A DNA stretch of 54,279 bases from Zygnema cylindricum (lineage: Eukaryota; Streptophyta; Zygnematophyceae; Zygnematales; Zygnemataceae), in assembly GCA_037447655.1 (NCBI GenBank), contig JBBHKE010002747.1:1-54279 (forward strand), in the 5' to 3' direction. Below the pieces are notes generated by a model. That model made no database searches. It saw only the letters and a program-made list of their open reading frames with translations, and was not told where the DNA came from. Within the stretch, counting starts at the first letter, position 1. Every line of letters begins with the position of its first letter. The position numbers were made by a program, and so were the translations under genes. This document shows positions 22,835 through 35,074 of this stretch, in pieces.

Positions 22835-24642
22835 GCACAGTACCGGCTCTTATTTCCATTGGATCCCCATCGGCCCCATTAATTCCCTTTTTGTAAGACT
22901 CTATCATTTACGGGTAAATGCCAACAAGCAAGTAACGTTTGTCACATTCAGTCACGCTGCTCATTTCTGTTACACGGAACTCCCTCCCTTAAACTGAGAT
23001 AACTGTTCTACAAGATCTTATACTGTATAATGCTGTCAAATCACTAAGACACAAGCAATTTTCTTTAGTAAATAAGTTGGGTCCAACTCAAAAGTTAGTT
23101 AGAATATAGTGCAATTATAGTACGATTAAATTCAGCTAATTTTAAGCAGATTCGGAAATACAACCGTACCTGTCAAATTTACATAGATTTTAAAAAATGT
23201 CATTAAATTCAATGAAATCTTGGAGTAATCAATAAGAGTCAACTGAACTAAGTCAAAAATAGGGCAGATCCCACAGAATTCGGCTAAATGAGAAATTGCC
23301 AATCATATTGCTTTACATTCAATTTTTCAATTTTTGCAATAAAGACTTAACATTCAATTGAAGTCCGTGAAATTCAATCATAGGTACTGTGATTCAGCTT
23401 GACACAACATGACCTTCTTCAGTTCCGTGAGGTTGTTTAGTACTCGTTAGATGTAAAAATGTCTTTAAGACACCGTTGAATGTAGTCAATTTAGCATGGC
23501 CGCTTATTCAAATACGTCCAGCTTAGGGATGATTATTGATACCCAAAAAGACTTGCTTAAATGTAGTAAGTTTACAACGCCGACCAACTGTATGGAGTAA
23601 ATTTCGTCGGAAATTCACATATGAGGAATCCTATGTACATATGGAGATCCGAATAGTGAATGGCTATACTGGTAAAACCTTTTTCGGAAATGAAGAAAAA
23701 AAACCAGTTTGTATTTTTCTACACTGTTTGAAGGTTTAGAGTGACTTGTTATGTCATGTTATCCATTTACTTTTCTTGTAAATGCGGTTTCACCCATGCT
23801 CCATCGAGCTTTCAGCTTGTGAGATCGAATAACACTCGTTGTGATGTTTCGATGACACTCAAAACATTCCAAGTCCGTCAGGGATACATTTCTATTATTC
23901 TTGTGCTTTCAAATTCGAAGTTAAGTGCATCAAACCAACAATAAAAAAAAGACAAAAAAAAATAATCAAAGCAGTTGCGAAAACAATGTTATGTCAAAAA
24001 GAACATCCATAAGACAAAGAAGGTCAGGAGAAAGTGACATCAGAGGGCAAGGGGCCCCAGGTCCTTTATAAAATAAAGTAGGTGAAAAGAGAGAATTTTC
24101 GGTGGGAAGTTTCCATGTACACTTTTAAAAATAGGACTGGAATATATTTGTTTTTCAATAATGGAAAATCAGCCAAAGTCGATATAAAAATCAAAAGAAA
24201 GCAAATAAGACGCATTAAACCGTGAACCCCCTCAATAAATGCGCATCAGCACTGTTTTACAAAAAGTGAAGCAATGACGGCACATCTAATTTGCTCAAAC
24301 TTGCTAACTTGAAAACCGATACAAATCTGGTACCCCTTCTGGCTATTTCCATTGCAAGTAATGCAAAAAGTAACAAAAAACAAGACAAAAGGGAAAAAAC
24401 TGATTCTTGATTGATAATATATAAGAGGAAATGAAAAATTTCCTTTAACAAAAATAAAAAAAAATGATCGAGTATTTACAATCACCTACACTAACACCTA
24501 GTTGAACTTTTCACCTAAAAAAGTTGTAATTGGGCTTTGTACCAAATCACCGCAGTGCTCAGATAACTACCAGCACTGTCACAGGAGTGAATAAGACAGG
24601 AAGAATTAATCGCCTTGATTAACTAGGTAAAATGCTCAAAAC

Positions 24643-26198
24643 TTAAGACGTCTTGAACATCACACAATTCCTTGCCGTGGTAAAGAGGTTTTCCTTATCA
24701 TCCGCCGGTACATTGAAAGCGACACCTTTATAGCTGATTCTGAACACAGTAATGGGCAACATGACACAACGGCCGCGGAAGTAATCGATTCCTGGTGTTG
24801 TTTGGAAGGTCCGGGCTTTTAAAACAGCATCTTCCCCATTTAGGTAGAACTGATTACCGACCTCAATAATCTCTCCACTCACAGAGTCCATAACGTATGG
24901 CCCTACTCCCGTGTCAGGCGATCCGTCCAAACTGAAAATGGACCGCAAATTCCGTGTTAGCTTTATTTGCGATTCCCAAATGAATATGCGCATAGTTCCC
25001 GTTTCATCGTCGGCACAAATTATAATTTAACATTGAACCAACACGGAAAAATAAAATCACCACCGTGTAAAGCTGTAAGGAATTTATGGAGCTTCCAAGT
25101 TTTTAGTGCAAAAGAATAAACAGTTTTCATTTGTTTCGATTGTTTTTGTTCCAAATAAGTCCCGAATAGTGCCAAAGTAATCATATATTGCTTTGATAAT
25201 AGGTTAGTTACAGATTACAGAAAGAAAATAAAATCCGATCGGGCTTGAAATACGGATTTCACATTCAATCAGATCATTCACCAGAAAATTTGCAAACTTT
25301 CAACTTAGGCCGAAACCTAAAAAGGGTTTAGCCATAGTAAGGAAAAGGTAGATGCCAAAACAGGGGGAATAGATGAGGTAGAGATCGAAAAAAACTGAGA
25401 AGATAATTGAGGAGAAGACAAAGGGAGATGGGGAAGAGGGGAGAAGGGGCGCGGAAACCGGGATGAAGAAGATAAGGTGGGAAAAAGTACTGTACCCGCA
25501 ATCCCCCCTCTGTCCTCTCCCTCACTCCCTCCAATTTCTCTTCCTCCTGCAAATTCTCATTCCCTCTCTCCCTTCTCTTTTCGTATCGTTTCTCTCCTTT
25601 ACACTCTTTTCCCCTCATTCCTCTCCTTTTTCCCCTCTCTTCCCGCTTCCTCATTCTCCTTCTAGCCGCTGGCAACCTGCCTACCGACCTCCCTCTTCTC
25701 TCCACCCTTGGTTCTCTTCCACCCTGCCACCCTCCGTACCTCCTCCATTCTCTCCCTCGGCACTTCCTACCTTCCTCTAACCTCTCCTTTCCACTCCCAG
25801 CTGATGAATTTCAACTCTATATTGTAAACATTCAATTCCATCCAGAAAATCCTAGTTTTCATATTTCATCAGGGAACACACCCAAATGGAGAAACCGAGA
25901 TGGGTCTTTGATCCTACCTGATGCTTGGAATGGTCGCATTGTCCGAGGAAAGAAAAAAGTCGCAGAGAGGGAAGAAAGTGGAAGAGACTGTCATCAAAGT
26001 TCGAGCAGACACGCGGTTCGACATTTTTTCACTGTCCATCCTCACTCCAAAACTTCGTGCAGCCTCTGCACAGGAAATAGTGTAGCTCATCGCCATCGCC
26101 ACGGCGCAAATTACCAAAATCTGACTAAGCTTGGGAGTAAGATTTGTTTTAGTCATGAGATTCATTTTTGTCGTCTCCCTCTCTTTTAGAACCGCCAT
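24643..26198 (-). CDS. Gene B: rodless single-domain derivative of the HRGP gene
   Basis: Two exons: 26198-25918 and 24931-24643, joined across an intron with GTAGGA..TTTCAG ends, giving 189 aa. Exon 1 is like the other copies (signal segment near residues 27-46, then LCDF). Exon 2 starts like exon 2 of the others up to GEIIEV, then continues directly as domain 2 from GNQFYLNGED to the usual stop. The deletion removed the rest of exon 2, introns 2 and 3, exon 3, the rod and the first part of domain 2. Both sides stay in frame, so the product would be one chimeric domain with no rod. It keeps the conserved promoter. It may be a functional small secreted protein or a decaying copy; the clean frame favours at least former translation. 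Confidence 0.6.
25331..25905. repeat. CT-rich insertion in intron 1 of gene B
   Basis: Just after the donor, intron 1 of B carries about 575 bp rich in CTCCCT/TTCTCC (on the plus strand) that is absent from A, C and E. Beyond it the intron realigns with theirs (ACTATGGCTAA..TTTGCAAATTTT). Gene D has the same insertion, which marks B and D as one lineage. Confidence 0.7.
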
Positions 26199-26327
26199 GG
26201 TTGCTCCCTTAACGATGAACAAAGATCCGAAAGCCTAAAAGTTCTTGATGGTCTTTCTTAGGTTCTCTGTAAAAATGGATTTAATTAGTATTAATTCTCT
26301 GTTATTTTTTTCCTTCGTTCCAAGTCG

Positions 26328-26336
26328 CTATTTAAA
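26328..26336 (-). promoter_or_regulatory. TATA-like box of gene B
   Basis: TTTAAATAG on the minus strand, about 130 bp upstream of the B start codon. It sits between CAACGTTCTC and CGACTTGG words also found around the TATA-like boxes of C, D and E at the same distance. Confidence 0.6.
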
Positions 26337-26844
26337 GAGAACGTTGTGAGAGTAGAGCCACAGCATGAACTACAGTAGTGAGCGTTCAAACTGAAAAATG
26401 AGAGAGCTGCTTTTGGACGCTCCAGATCTGCCCTTCCTGTAGATCGACGGTAGTAGGCGTACGCTCGGCTGCGGCGCCACTTTGACTGGCTGTGACGTGC
26501 TGAGGTTGAAATCAGAATCGGAGGAACGCGGCGAGCTGCGGTGGACGGGAGGAAAAGTCGTACTTTGTAGCACCGGACAAGACTGCAGCGGCTTCCTTGA
26601 AGTACCGTAAAGTGTACCTTGTAACTTGTCCTTTAACAGATGTGATTCGTACCGTATAATCCATCCATTCGTACTCGGGTTTGGCTCACTCTTTAGGTTC
26701 GAATAGTAAAAAACTGAACTTGAAATCACCGACATTTCCGGGGATATTACTCGAGTCAGCGATGTTTTAAAAATAAATAATCCCTTTGACGACCAGTACA
26801 ATACTGTACAGTAGAGTACAGTACAGTAAAGTACAGTACTGTAC

Positions 26845-27395
26845 ACCGTCGATCGTATTTAGCGTGTTGAACACTAATTCGGCGCCCCTAAATTTTGAGG
26901 GTTTTGCCTAAAATAGGGTAAATTATACCAATTTTTCCTGTAGGCTAATTACGAGAAGAACAATTAGCGTACACCATTTTAATTTATGTATATATTTATT
27001 AGTGTGAAGTACGGAACGTGTCGGTGCATATAAAAATGTACTTTGTAATTATACAAGTACGGATAAATGGGAGACAACCACGATTCGGTGTACGATTTAA
27101 GAGATTTCGTACTTGTCCCTGTTTTAGTGTACATTTATTTGTCGCGTAACCGAAATTAGAGTTAGGAATAAATTAAAGTGAAAGTATGCGACAGTGTACG
27201 AATTGTCAGAATTTATACTTTTACCTATATTACTGTGAATATCCTCTCGACAAATCAGCTATACCCATATTGGCGTTCGTTGAAAAATTAGTGTATAACT
27301 TTTTTTTCGAATTTTTTCTAAGTCAAAATTAGTGTACACGACACTAAATTATTCTACACACTAATAATTTCTACACGCTAAATACGATCGACGGT
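26845..27395. mobile_element. GTAC-flanked MITE between genes B and C
   Basis: 551 bp with 23-bp perfect inverted ends (ACCGTCGATCGTATTTAGCG plus TGT), bordered by GTAC at 26,841-26,844 and 27,396-27,399. The corresponding place between D and E (about 40,350) has a single GTAC and no element: an empty site. This supports GTAC as a 4-bp target duplication. There is no coding capacity. Confidence 0.85.
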
Positions 27396-28150
27396 GTACT
27401 GTACTGCACTTGAAAATAGAACGAGTGTATTTTATTCGACCAATCCCACTAATCTATGACGTATTTTTAATTTTTCATACTTTTGCTCACGACTGTCATT
27501 GAACGCATTGAACTCGTCTCGGCCCTTGTATCTTTCCAGTTCGAGTGGCGTGGATCGTACGACAGAGGTCGCAAAAGTCAAAAAAATTCATACCCGAAAC
27601 CGACCGTTTTGTTTTTTTCAAAATCTGAGTAACCGACGCCCGACCGAGTTTTGTCACGCTCCAAAATTGTTAACCGTTAACCGACCGTCGGCGAAAGCGG
27701 GCACTTGACGGCCAATCCGGTCGATTTGACTTTTACAGACTGTAGCGGCTCCTTGACGGGCGCCACAGTACAGTACAGTACTGTACATTACACTGAACCG
27801 TGTTGACTTCCGGCCGGAGTCCGACGCGTGTGCACAAAGAACAGTTTGGAACTCTGTCTTTCTGTACACGGTTCACCGTACAGTAATGTACCGCCCGTCA
27901 AGGAGCCGCTACAGTCTTGTCCGGTGCTACAAAGTACGACCGTCGTTTCCTCCCGTCCACCGCAGTTCGCCGCGTTCCTCCGTTCAACCTCAGCACGTCA
28001 CAGCCAGTCAAAGTGGCGCCGCAGCCGAGCGTACGCCTACTACCGTCGATCTACAGGAAGGGCAGATCTGGAGCGTCCAAAGCATCTCTCTCACTTTTCT
28101 GTCACATCTCTCAATATTTCATGCTGTAGCTCTACCCTCTCAACGTTCGC

Positions 28151-28159
28151 TTTATATAG
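28151..28159 (+). promoter_or_regulatory. TATA box of gene C
   Basis: TTTATATAG, 130 bp upstream of the C start codon, preceded by CAACGTTCGC and followed by TGACTTGGGACGAAGG. The same block occurs upstream of E, and in TTTAAATA form upstream of B and D. A lacks it. Confidence 0.65.
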
Positions 28160-28288
28160 TGACTTGGGACGAAGGAAAAAGTGAACAGAGTAACAACAAG
28201 AATCCATTCCATTTGAAAATAAAACTTACGAAAGTCCATCAAGAACTTTTAGGCATTCGGGTCTTTGTTCGTCGTTAAGGGAGCAACC

Positions 28289-30940
28289 ATGGTAGTTCTA
28301 AGAGAGAGGCAGAGGACAAAAAAAAATCTCATGACTAAAACAAATCTAACTCCCAAACTTGGTCAGATTTTGGTAATTTGCGCCGTGGCGATGGTGATGA
28401 GCTACACTATTTCCTGTGCAGAGGCTGCACGAAGTTTTGGAGTGAGGATGGACCGTGAAAAAATGTCGAACCGCGTGACTGCTCGAACTTTGATGACAGT
28501 CTCTTCCACTTTCTTCCCTCTCTGCGACTTTTTTCTTTCCTCGGACAACGCGACCATCCCAAGCATCAGGTAGGATCAAAGACCTGCCTCGGTTTCCTTA
28601 CTATGGCTAAGCTCTTTTTGGTTTCCAACTTAAGTTGACAGTTTGCAAATTTTGAGGTGAAATGATCTGATTGCTCGTGAAATCCGCAAAATAAATTATT
28701 ACTTTAGCACTATTCGGAACTTAATTGAAACAAAAATAATCGAGAACATACAAAATTAAGATTTTATTACACGATTAACTTCGAAGCTCCATTAATTTCT
28801 TAATTTTAACATTTTATCATTTTTTGTTTTTCTTGTGGTTTGAGTGTTCTCTTCTAAATTTTGCCTAGTATAACTCTGGATTTAACTCCATTCTGTTTTT
28901 GCCTTAGATCAGAGAGTCGAAATGTTTCCAGTCATTTTGTGATGTATCATTCAAAGCCTATATCCTCCAGTTTTGTGGGAAATTTGCAGTGAAATCCTAG
29001 TTTCTAATTACGAACGCTCTGGTGTGTCTTTTATTATGGCACAACTATTGTCGTTTCCCTTGGGAGTTAAGAGTTTATTCAAAGGATTAATAAGTTTGCA
29101 TGTTGAATCTTAATGTTCGTTCTAAAACACCCAACACTGGTGTTTACCTTACCTTGACCAGTCTATCCAAAACCTTTTATGGTCGCACTATAGAAAGATC
29201 AAGCATGGACTTTACACCAATCCTTAACTAATTTTTTCATTGTTCATACGCAAATTTGGATTTTCCATGCTAAATCTAACTATCCCAACGATAGAGCACA
29301 AAATTAAATTTTGTGACAAAGTGCACAAAACACGAATTCTAATTTCGTTTTTACTCGAAGAAGGAAATACATTATATTTTAGCATACTTTTACAAAATTC
29401 GATCTATTTGATATGTATGTTTCATACGCGTGCTCATTTGAGAATCGCAAATAAAGCTGACACAAAATTTGCCGTCCATTTTCAGTTTGGACGGATCGCC
29501 TGACACGGGAGTAGGGCCATACGTTATGGACTCTGTGAGTGGAGAAATTATTGAGGTTGATAGTTCTGGAAAGGCTTCCTTCATCTGCTCGGATATGGCC
29601 GGAACCAGCACTGATGACCAATTTTATGTCAACGGACAACAAGCTCAGATAAAGTTCCGCACCTTTAATTCGGTAAGTTTCAAAACTGGAAAGAATCCAA
29701 AACCGAAGCTTCTCGCCTCATTGGCATATGATGAAGGTCGATGTCTATTTTTCAAACGCTTAGAAGTCCATGTGCCTAAACAAGTTCATTTTCAGCTGTT
29801 GAAACAGACCGTCTACTTAGATACAATCAGCAGAGGGATATAGTTCCATAAACATGATAAAGCCCTAAGAACTTTTGAGGCTTACAGGATACGGCTTGCT
29901 ATCTATTGCAGGCACCGAAGAGCTACTATGAGAATTCTTGCTTTGTGATTCCCCTCACCGCGGTACAAATTCCAAGCGGCAATAGCGTCATAAACCTCAA
30001 CTTGAACGACACAAACCAACAAATATATCCCGATGAGCGCCGATGCCTTATCTTTGGGACGGGCCCCTCGACAGCACCGTGCGCCTGTTCAACTTCCTCT
30101 CCCTCGCCATCACCATCACCTCCTCCACCTTCTCCTCTTCCTTCCCCGCCTTCTCCCCCTCCTCCGTCGCCAACCCCACCTCCACCATCCCTGCCTCCTT
30201 CTCCTTCGCCCCCTCCCCCATGTTCACCTCCCTCTTTCCCTCCTCCTCACTCACCTTCTCCTCCACCTCCATCACCATCGCCACCTCCACCATCCCCTCC
30301 TCCTTCACCTTCACCGCCTCCACCTTCGCCTCCTCCAACATCGCCTCCTCCACCTTCTCCTCCTCCTCCCTCACCTTCTCCCCCACCTCCATCACCACCC
30401 CCACCTCCACCATCCCCACCTCCACCATCCCCACCTCCTCTTTCACCTTCACCACCTCCACCCTCTCCCCCTCCTCCACCTCCTCCTTCACCGCCGCCTC
30501 CTCCCGCGTGCAACACCTCTTGCCCATCCACTCCGTTGGAGCTTTGTGACTTCTATTTTTCGGGACACGAGAGCGAAATCCCAACGATTGCGCTTATAAA
30601 TAGCGAGGCAGCAAGTTTGAGTACCGGTTTGAGGACGAATAAAACGGGATCTGAGATTGTCGTTGAGGTGGACGAGTCCGGTTTGGCTCTCTTCCGAGAA
30701 TGTCCAGCATGTAATAACTCTGTCGGAAATCAGTTTTACCTAAATGGGGAAGATGCTGTTTTAAAAGCCCGGACCTTCCAAACAACACCAGGAATCGATT
30801 ACTTCCGTAGCCGTTGCGTCATGTTGCCCATTACTGTGTTCAGAATCAGCTATAAAGGTGTTGCTTTCAATGTACCGGCGGATGATAAGGAAAACCTCTT
30901 TACCACGGCAAGGAATTGTGTGATGTTCAAGACGTCTTAA
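28289..30940 (+). CDS. Gene C: HRGP copy with a broken, skippable exon 3
   Basis: Exons 28289-28569, 29486-29672 and 29912-30940 are open and well spliced. The exon 3 remnant (29796-29864) has an in-frame TAG at 29841-29843, and its donor has changed from GTAAG to CTAAG. Exon 2 ends and exon 4 begins in phase 0 and exon 3 is 69 nt, so skipping it keeps the frame and gives 498 aa. The product would have the signal segment, domain 1 lacking 23 residues, a 136-residue Ser-Pro rod (30,098-30,505) and intact domain 2. It keeps the shared promoter. It is probably expressible with a slightly shortened domain 1; otherwise a pseudogene. Confidence 0.65.
29796..29864 (+). pseudogene. Decayed exon 3 of gene C
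   Basis: Matches exon 3 of A and D (LKQTVYLDT...) but contains TAG where the others have GAG, and has lost the GT of its donor. It would be excluded from any productive mRNA. Confidence 0.75.
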
Positions 30941-32703
30941 GTCCTGACCATTTTTTGATCTAGTTAATCAAGGCGATTAATTCTTCCTGTCTTATTCACT
31001 CCTGTGACAGTAGTCACGCTGGTAGTTATCGGAGCACTGCGGTGATTTGGTACAAAAGCTAATTACAATTGTTTTAGGTGAAAATGTGGAACTAGGTGTT
31101 AGTGTAGGTGATTGTAAATACTCGATTATTTGTTTTTTATTTTTGTTGCAGGAAATTTTTCATTTCCTGTTACATATTGTTAATCAAGAATCATTTTTTC
31201 CCTTTTTATTTATTTTCTGTTTATTTTTGCATTACTTGCATTGGAAATTGCTAAAAGGTGTTGCTACCTGATTTGTCTTGTTTTTGAAATTACCAAGTTT
31301 GAGCAAATTAGTTGTGCCTTCAATGTTTGACTTATTGTAAATCAGTTCTGGCGCCCATTTATTGAGGGTGTTCATGGTTTAATTCCTTTTTTTGATGTAT
31401 ATATCGACTTTGGCTGTTGAAACAAATATACTCCAATCCCATTGGAAAATTTTACATGGAAACGACCCACCGTGAATTCTCTCTTTTCACCTGCTCTATT
31501 TTGTAAACGACCTGCGCCCCCCTGCCCTCTGATGTCACTTGCTGCTGACCTGCTTTGTCTTATGGATGTTTTTCTGACGTAACATTGTTTTTGCAAATGC
31601 TTTGATTGTTTTTTAACCTTTTTTTTTTTTTTGTTTGTTGGGTGTACATAACTCAGAGTTACAAAACATAGATAAAATAGAAATGTATCCCTGACGGACT
31701 TGGAACGTTTTCAATGTCATCGAAACATGACAACGAGTGTGATTTGAACTCACAAGCTGAAAGCTCGATGGAGCTTGGGTGATGTGTTTGGTGATTGTTA
31801 ATCAGACACTTAAAGGACATTTACAATAAAAGTAAATGGTCAACGTGATACCACAAGTCACTCTAAACCTTCTAGAAGTGTAGAAAAGTAAAATGTTACT
31901 TCCCGAAAAAGCTTTGGCATTATAGCCGTTCACTATTGATATCTCTGTATTGATATCTCTGTATGTACACGAGAATCTTCAAATGTGATTTTTCCACGAT
32001 TTAATCCATATAGCTGGTCGCCCGTGTAAATTCACTACATTTAACCAAGTTATAATGAGTATCAATAATTATCCCTGTGTGGGAAGAATTTTGTGAATTG
32101 ACTACAGTACATTTAACATAGCCTGAAAAAAATTACTACATCTAACGTGTACCGAACAACTTACGGAACTGCCATGTTGATTACAACTAAATCCGTCTAC
32201 ATTTGATTCAATTTCACTGAATTTTACGGAATATTGTTGAGGTTCTCTCACTTCATTAAATTTTGTCGCATCTGACAGATTCTGGCTGAATTCAATTGAG
32301 TTCCGTATATTCTTTTTGTGATTCAATTAAATGAATGAAGATTTAAAGCTTGACCTTTCCTCTCCCTAAAAACTTCATGCCCCTCTTAATTTCCCTCGTC
32401 CTCCTTCCTTTCCTCTCATCTACATTACATAGAGCTATCCTCTTCGCGATAACCCTTCCTTACCCAAACACAATTGGAAATAATTTCCTTATTCGACAAT
32501 TGTGTCGTTGTGTGCACGAAAAGGACTAAGGATTCTTGGGGGAAAGCTACAAGGTTTGTGAGATCACCAGCTACCTCCTTGTCATGATATTCGAGTATTC
32601 TCCTACTCTCCCTCCCTCTCCCATTCCTCTCCCATTTCTGTTCCTCGTTCTGATAAATTCATAGAGGATAATTTTTTAGCGTATCCCAACACTACGCTCA
32701 GCT

Positions 32704-32880
32704 CAGAGGTCACAATCGGGTACCGGAATCCGTACTCAATCCGTACCCGGCCGGCCGCGTCGGATCCGGAACCGATTCGGGTGCCAAATTTTGGGGGCCG
32801 GCCGGATTCGGCCGAGTGATTCAAAAACAGAAAAAAAAAATCGGGTACGGCCATATTCGGGTACCCGATTGCGACCTCTG
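32704..32880. mobile_element. GC-rich foldback element (unit 2 copy)
   Basis: Same 20-bp inverted termini as the unit 1 copy, with one mismatch at the left end (GTCACAATC for GTCGCAATC). The core is again CCGGCCGG/GGATCCGG-rich. The position relative to gene C equals that relative to gene A. Confidence 0.7.
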
Positions 32881-33399
32881 GCTAAGCTTGTCGCTTGTAC
32901 TACGCTTGTCATACTTAGACTATGCGCCAATGAGAATTCTTCAAAAAAAAAAAAACTCTAGTGGTACCGTGTTTGTGTCTTATGCTTAAAGTTACAACCT
33001 TCCAAAGGGAGCGTCATTATGAACCTTTTCTGCTCCCACTTTTTTTGTAATTCTTCAATAAGAAATTTGAAATATAATTTGCTTACAAAATTTACATTGT
33101 TTCGTACAATTATTGTAGAAAACGTTTTCAGGAACACGGTTCTGTTTCACATATTTTCAAGGCATAAAGAAATACATTGTACAGAAATACAAACACACAA
33201 AAAAAAGCTGTCAAATTCACAAATATGAATCAAGGACAAAAGTTCACAGGGAGTATCTCTACAGTGAGCAATAAATATGCTCAGGAGTCATGGTCCTCCT
33301 TGAAAATTCGCAAAGATGGAAAAACCCATTAAGAGGCAAAACGATAGTGGATGAAAAGGACTAAATCGCAACAATTTCATGTGTTTGATTTGCATGCAT

Positions 33400-33747
33400 A
33401 GTTGGTTTCCCTCTCCCTCGTCGACTCCTTCTCCCTCTATCCCTCTCCCTCGTCGACTCGTCTCCCTCTCTCCCTCTCTCCCTCTCTCCCTCACCCTTTC
33501 CCCATCCTCCCTCCCCCTCCACCTCCCTCTCCCTCTCCCTCTCCCTCCCTGTCTCCATCTCCGTCTCCCTCTCCCTCCCCGTTTCCATTTCCCTCTCCTT
33601 ATCCGTTTCCGTCTCCCTTTCCCTCTCCTTTTCTCTCTCTCTCCCCCTCTCCCTCCTCTTCCTCTCCGTCTCCCTCTCCCTCTCCTCCCCCTATATGCTC
33701 CCGCTCCAACTCCCTATCCCTCTCCATCTCCCTCTCCCTCTCCACAT
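33400..33747 (+). repeat. CT-rich tract, unit 2
   Basis: Counterpart of 21,057-21,396, nearly identical in its irregular interruptions. Small expansions of CTCCCT distinguish the two. Confidence 0.85.
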
Positions 33748-34412
33748 TCTTCTTGGTGTGCTCCCGTCATTATTAATCATTGTACTGTAGTTTATGTTGT
33801 CTATAACTATTACCTGAGACACATTTCAAATGTAGTCGGCGAAGTCGCATTGGAGATTTGTTAATTAGACGTACAAACGAATTTCACATAAACATTCCTA
33901 TTAATACTCGTTAATTTATGCAATGTCGGATAACTATTACTTGAGACACATTTAAAATATAGTTCGCGAAGTCGCATTGAAGAATGATTAATTAAGTATA
34001 CATGTTTTCCACAAATCCACACTAATTTACGACACATGATAAGAATTTTCTCCTAGCGAAGGTTGAAATAATGTAAAACCTTTAGTTCCGAAGTTCTTTT
34101 TTGGCGTTTTTGGCAGTTTAAAAAAACAGAATAACTAAACAAAATTAAAAAAAAAAAAAAAAAAAAACTGAACTAAAATTGAACTGCTTTTGCAATTATT
34201 TTGTTCGAATTGTGATGTTTGTAATACTTATGAGGAGGAGGGTGGGAAGGAGGATGAAAGGATAAACATTAAATTGAGTGAACAGAAAAATGAAATTTTC
34301 TCAATGCGGAAGCTTTTCATAAACTGACGAAAATCACGTCACGAGCTCACATTACATTCAGTGCTCATAAAACAAATTTAATTCTTCAATTATGAGAAGC
34401 TGGCCTTTGAAC

Positions 34413-34543
34413 TTGAGAGAGGGGGAGATAGGGAGAGGGAGACATAGAGGGAGGGATAGATAAAGAGAGGGAGAGATAGAGAGAGGGATAGATAAAGAGA
34501 GGGAGAGATGGAGAGAGGGAGAGATAGAGAGAGGGAGAGATAG
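34413..34543 (+). repeat. GA-rich minisatellite, unit 2
   Basis: Counterpart of 22,059-22,190, with the same order of GAGAGGGAGAGATA units and ATAGATAAA interruptions. Confidence 0.85.
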
Positions 34544-34960
34544 TGTAGCATGGTCTCAGGCTTCAGTGTCTGGGGTAGTTTGTGGTGTTTCAACGGTTTA
34601 GTTTTTTTAGGACTTGCTTTATTTTATTACTATTATTAATTTGTTTTTAAGGCTTTGAAACAACCTTTGGTATACTCTTATTCCTTTGGGATTTGGTCTA
34701 TTACCTTGTTTGTCATCAATTCTTTTTAGTGACAATCATGTTTTGTACTTCGATGGTGTAACCATCGCGTTTTTGGAAATATAATTTTTTCTCGTTAACA
34801 CTAATAGCAATACACGGTGTTGTTTAGTTAATTCTAATAAAGAAAAAGTTTCCTCTTTTCTGTTCTCACTGTTACTACAGTAGATGTACTAAAAAAGAGA
34901 GTTAGATGTACTTAAAAAAGAGAGTATGAAACGTCTCAGTTCTCTTTTTCCCTTTAAGGA

Positions 34961-35074
34961 CCATTACCGTCTTTAATATCTGCCTTTCATATCTATATGG
35001 AAGCATAATCCTACAAACCATTACCGTCTTTAATATCTGCCTTTCATATCTATATGGAAGCATAATCCTACAAA
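34961..35074 (+). repeat. 57-bp tandem duplication specific to unit 2
   Basis: The segment starting CCATTACCGTCTTTAATATC occurs at 34,961 and again at 35,018. Unit 1 has it once (about 22,608). It is recent, as the two copies are almost identical. Confidence 0.85.

Larger units (their letters stand above)
16055..28288. repeat. Segmental duplication unit 1 (genes A and B)
   Basis: The first of three related units. It holds gene A (+), a shared 3' region with the foldback element and CT and GA tracts (18,624-22,900), then the inverted second half with gene B (-). The start codons of A and C are 12,226 bp apart. Within the unit, 18,624 to about 19,950 is an inverted, diverged match of about 23,200-24,642, so A and B lie tail to tail in a large imperfect palindrome. 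The unit ends with a spacer mirrored between B and C. Confidence 0.8.

Noticed and set aside
23741-23944. Small repeated frame containing MTLKTFQVRQGYIS (also near 19,299, 36,007 and 44,480)
   Set aside because: It lies in duplicated 3' flanks, is broken differently in each copy and has no domain.
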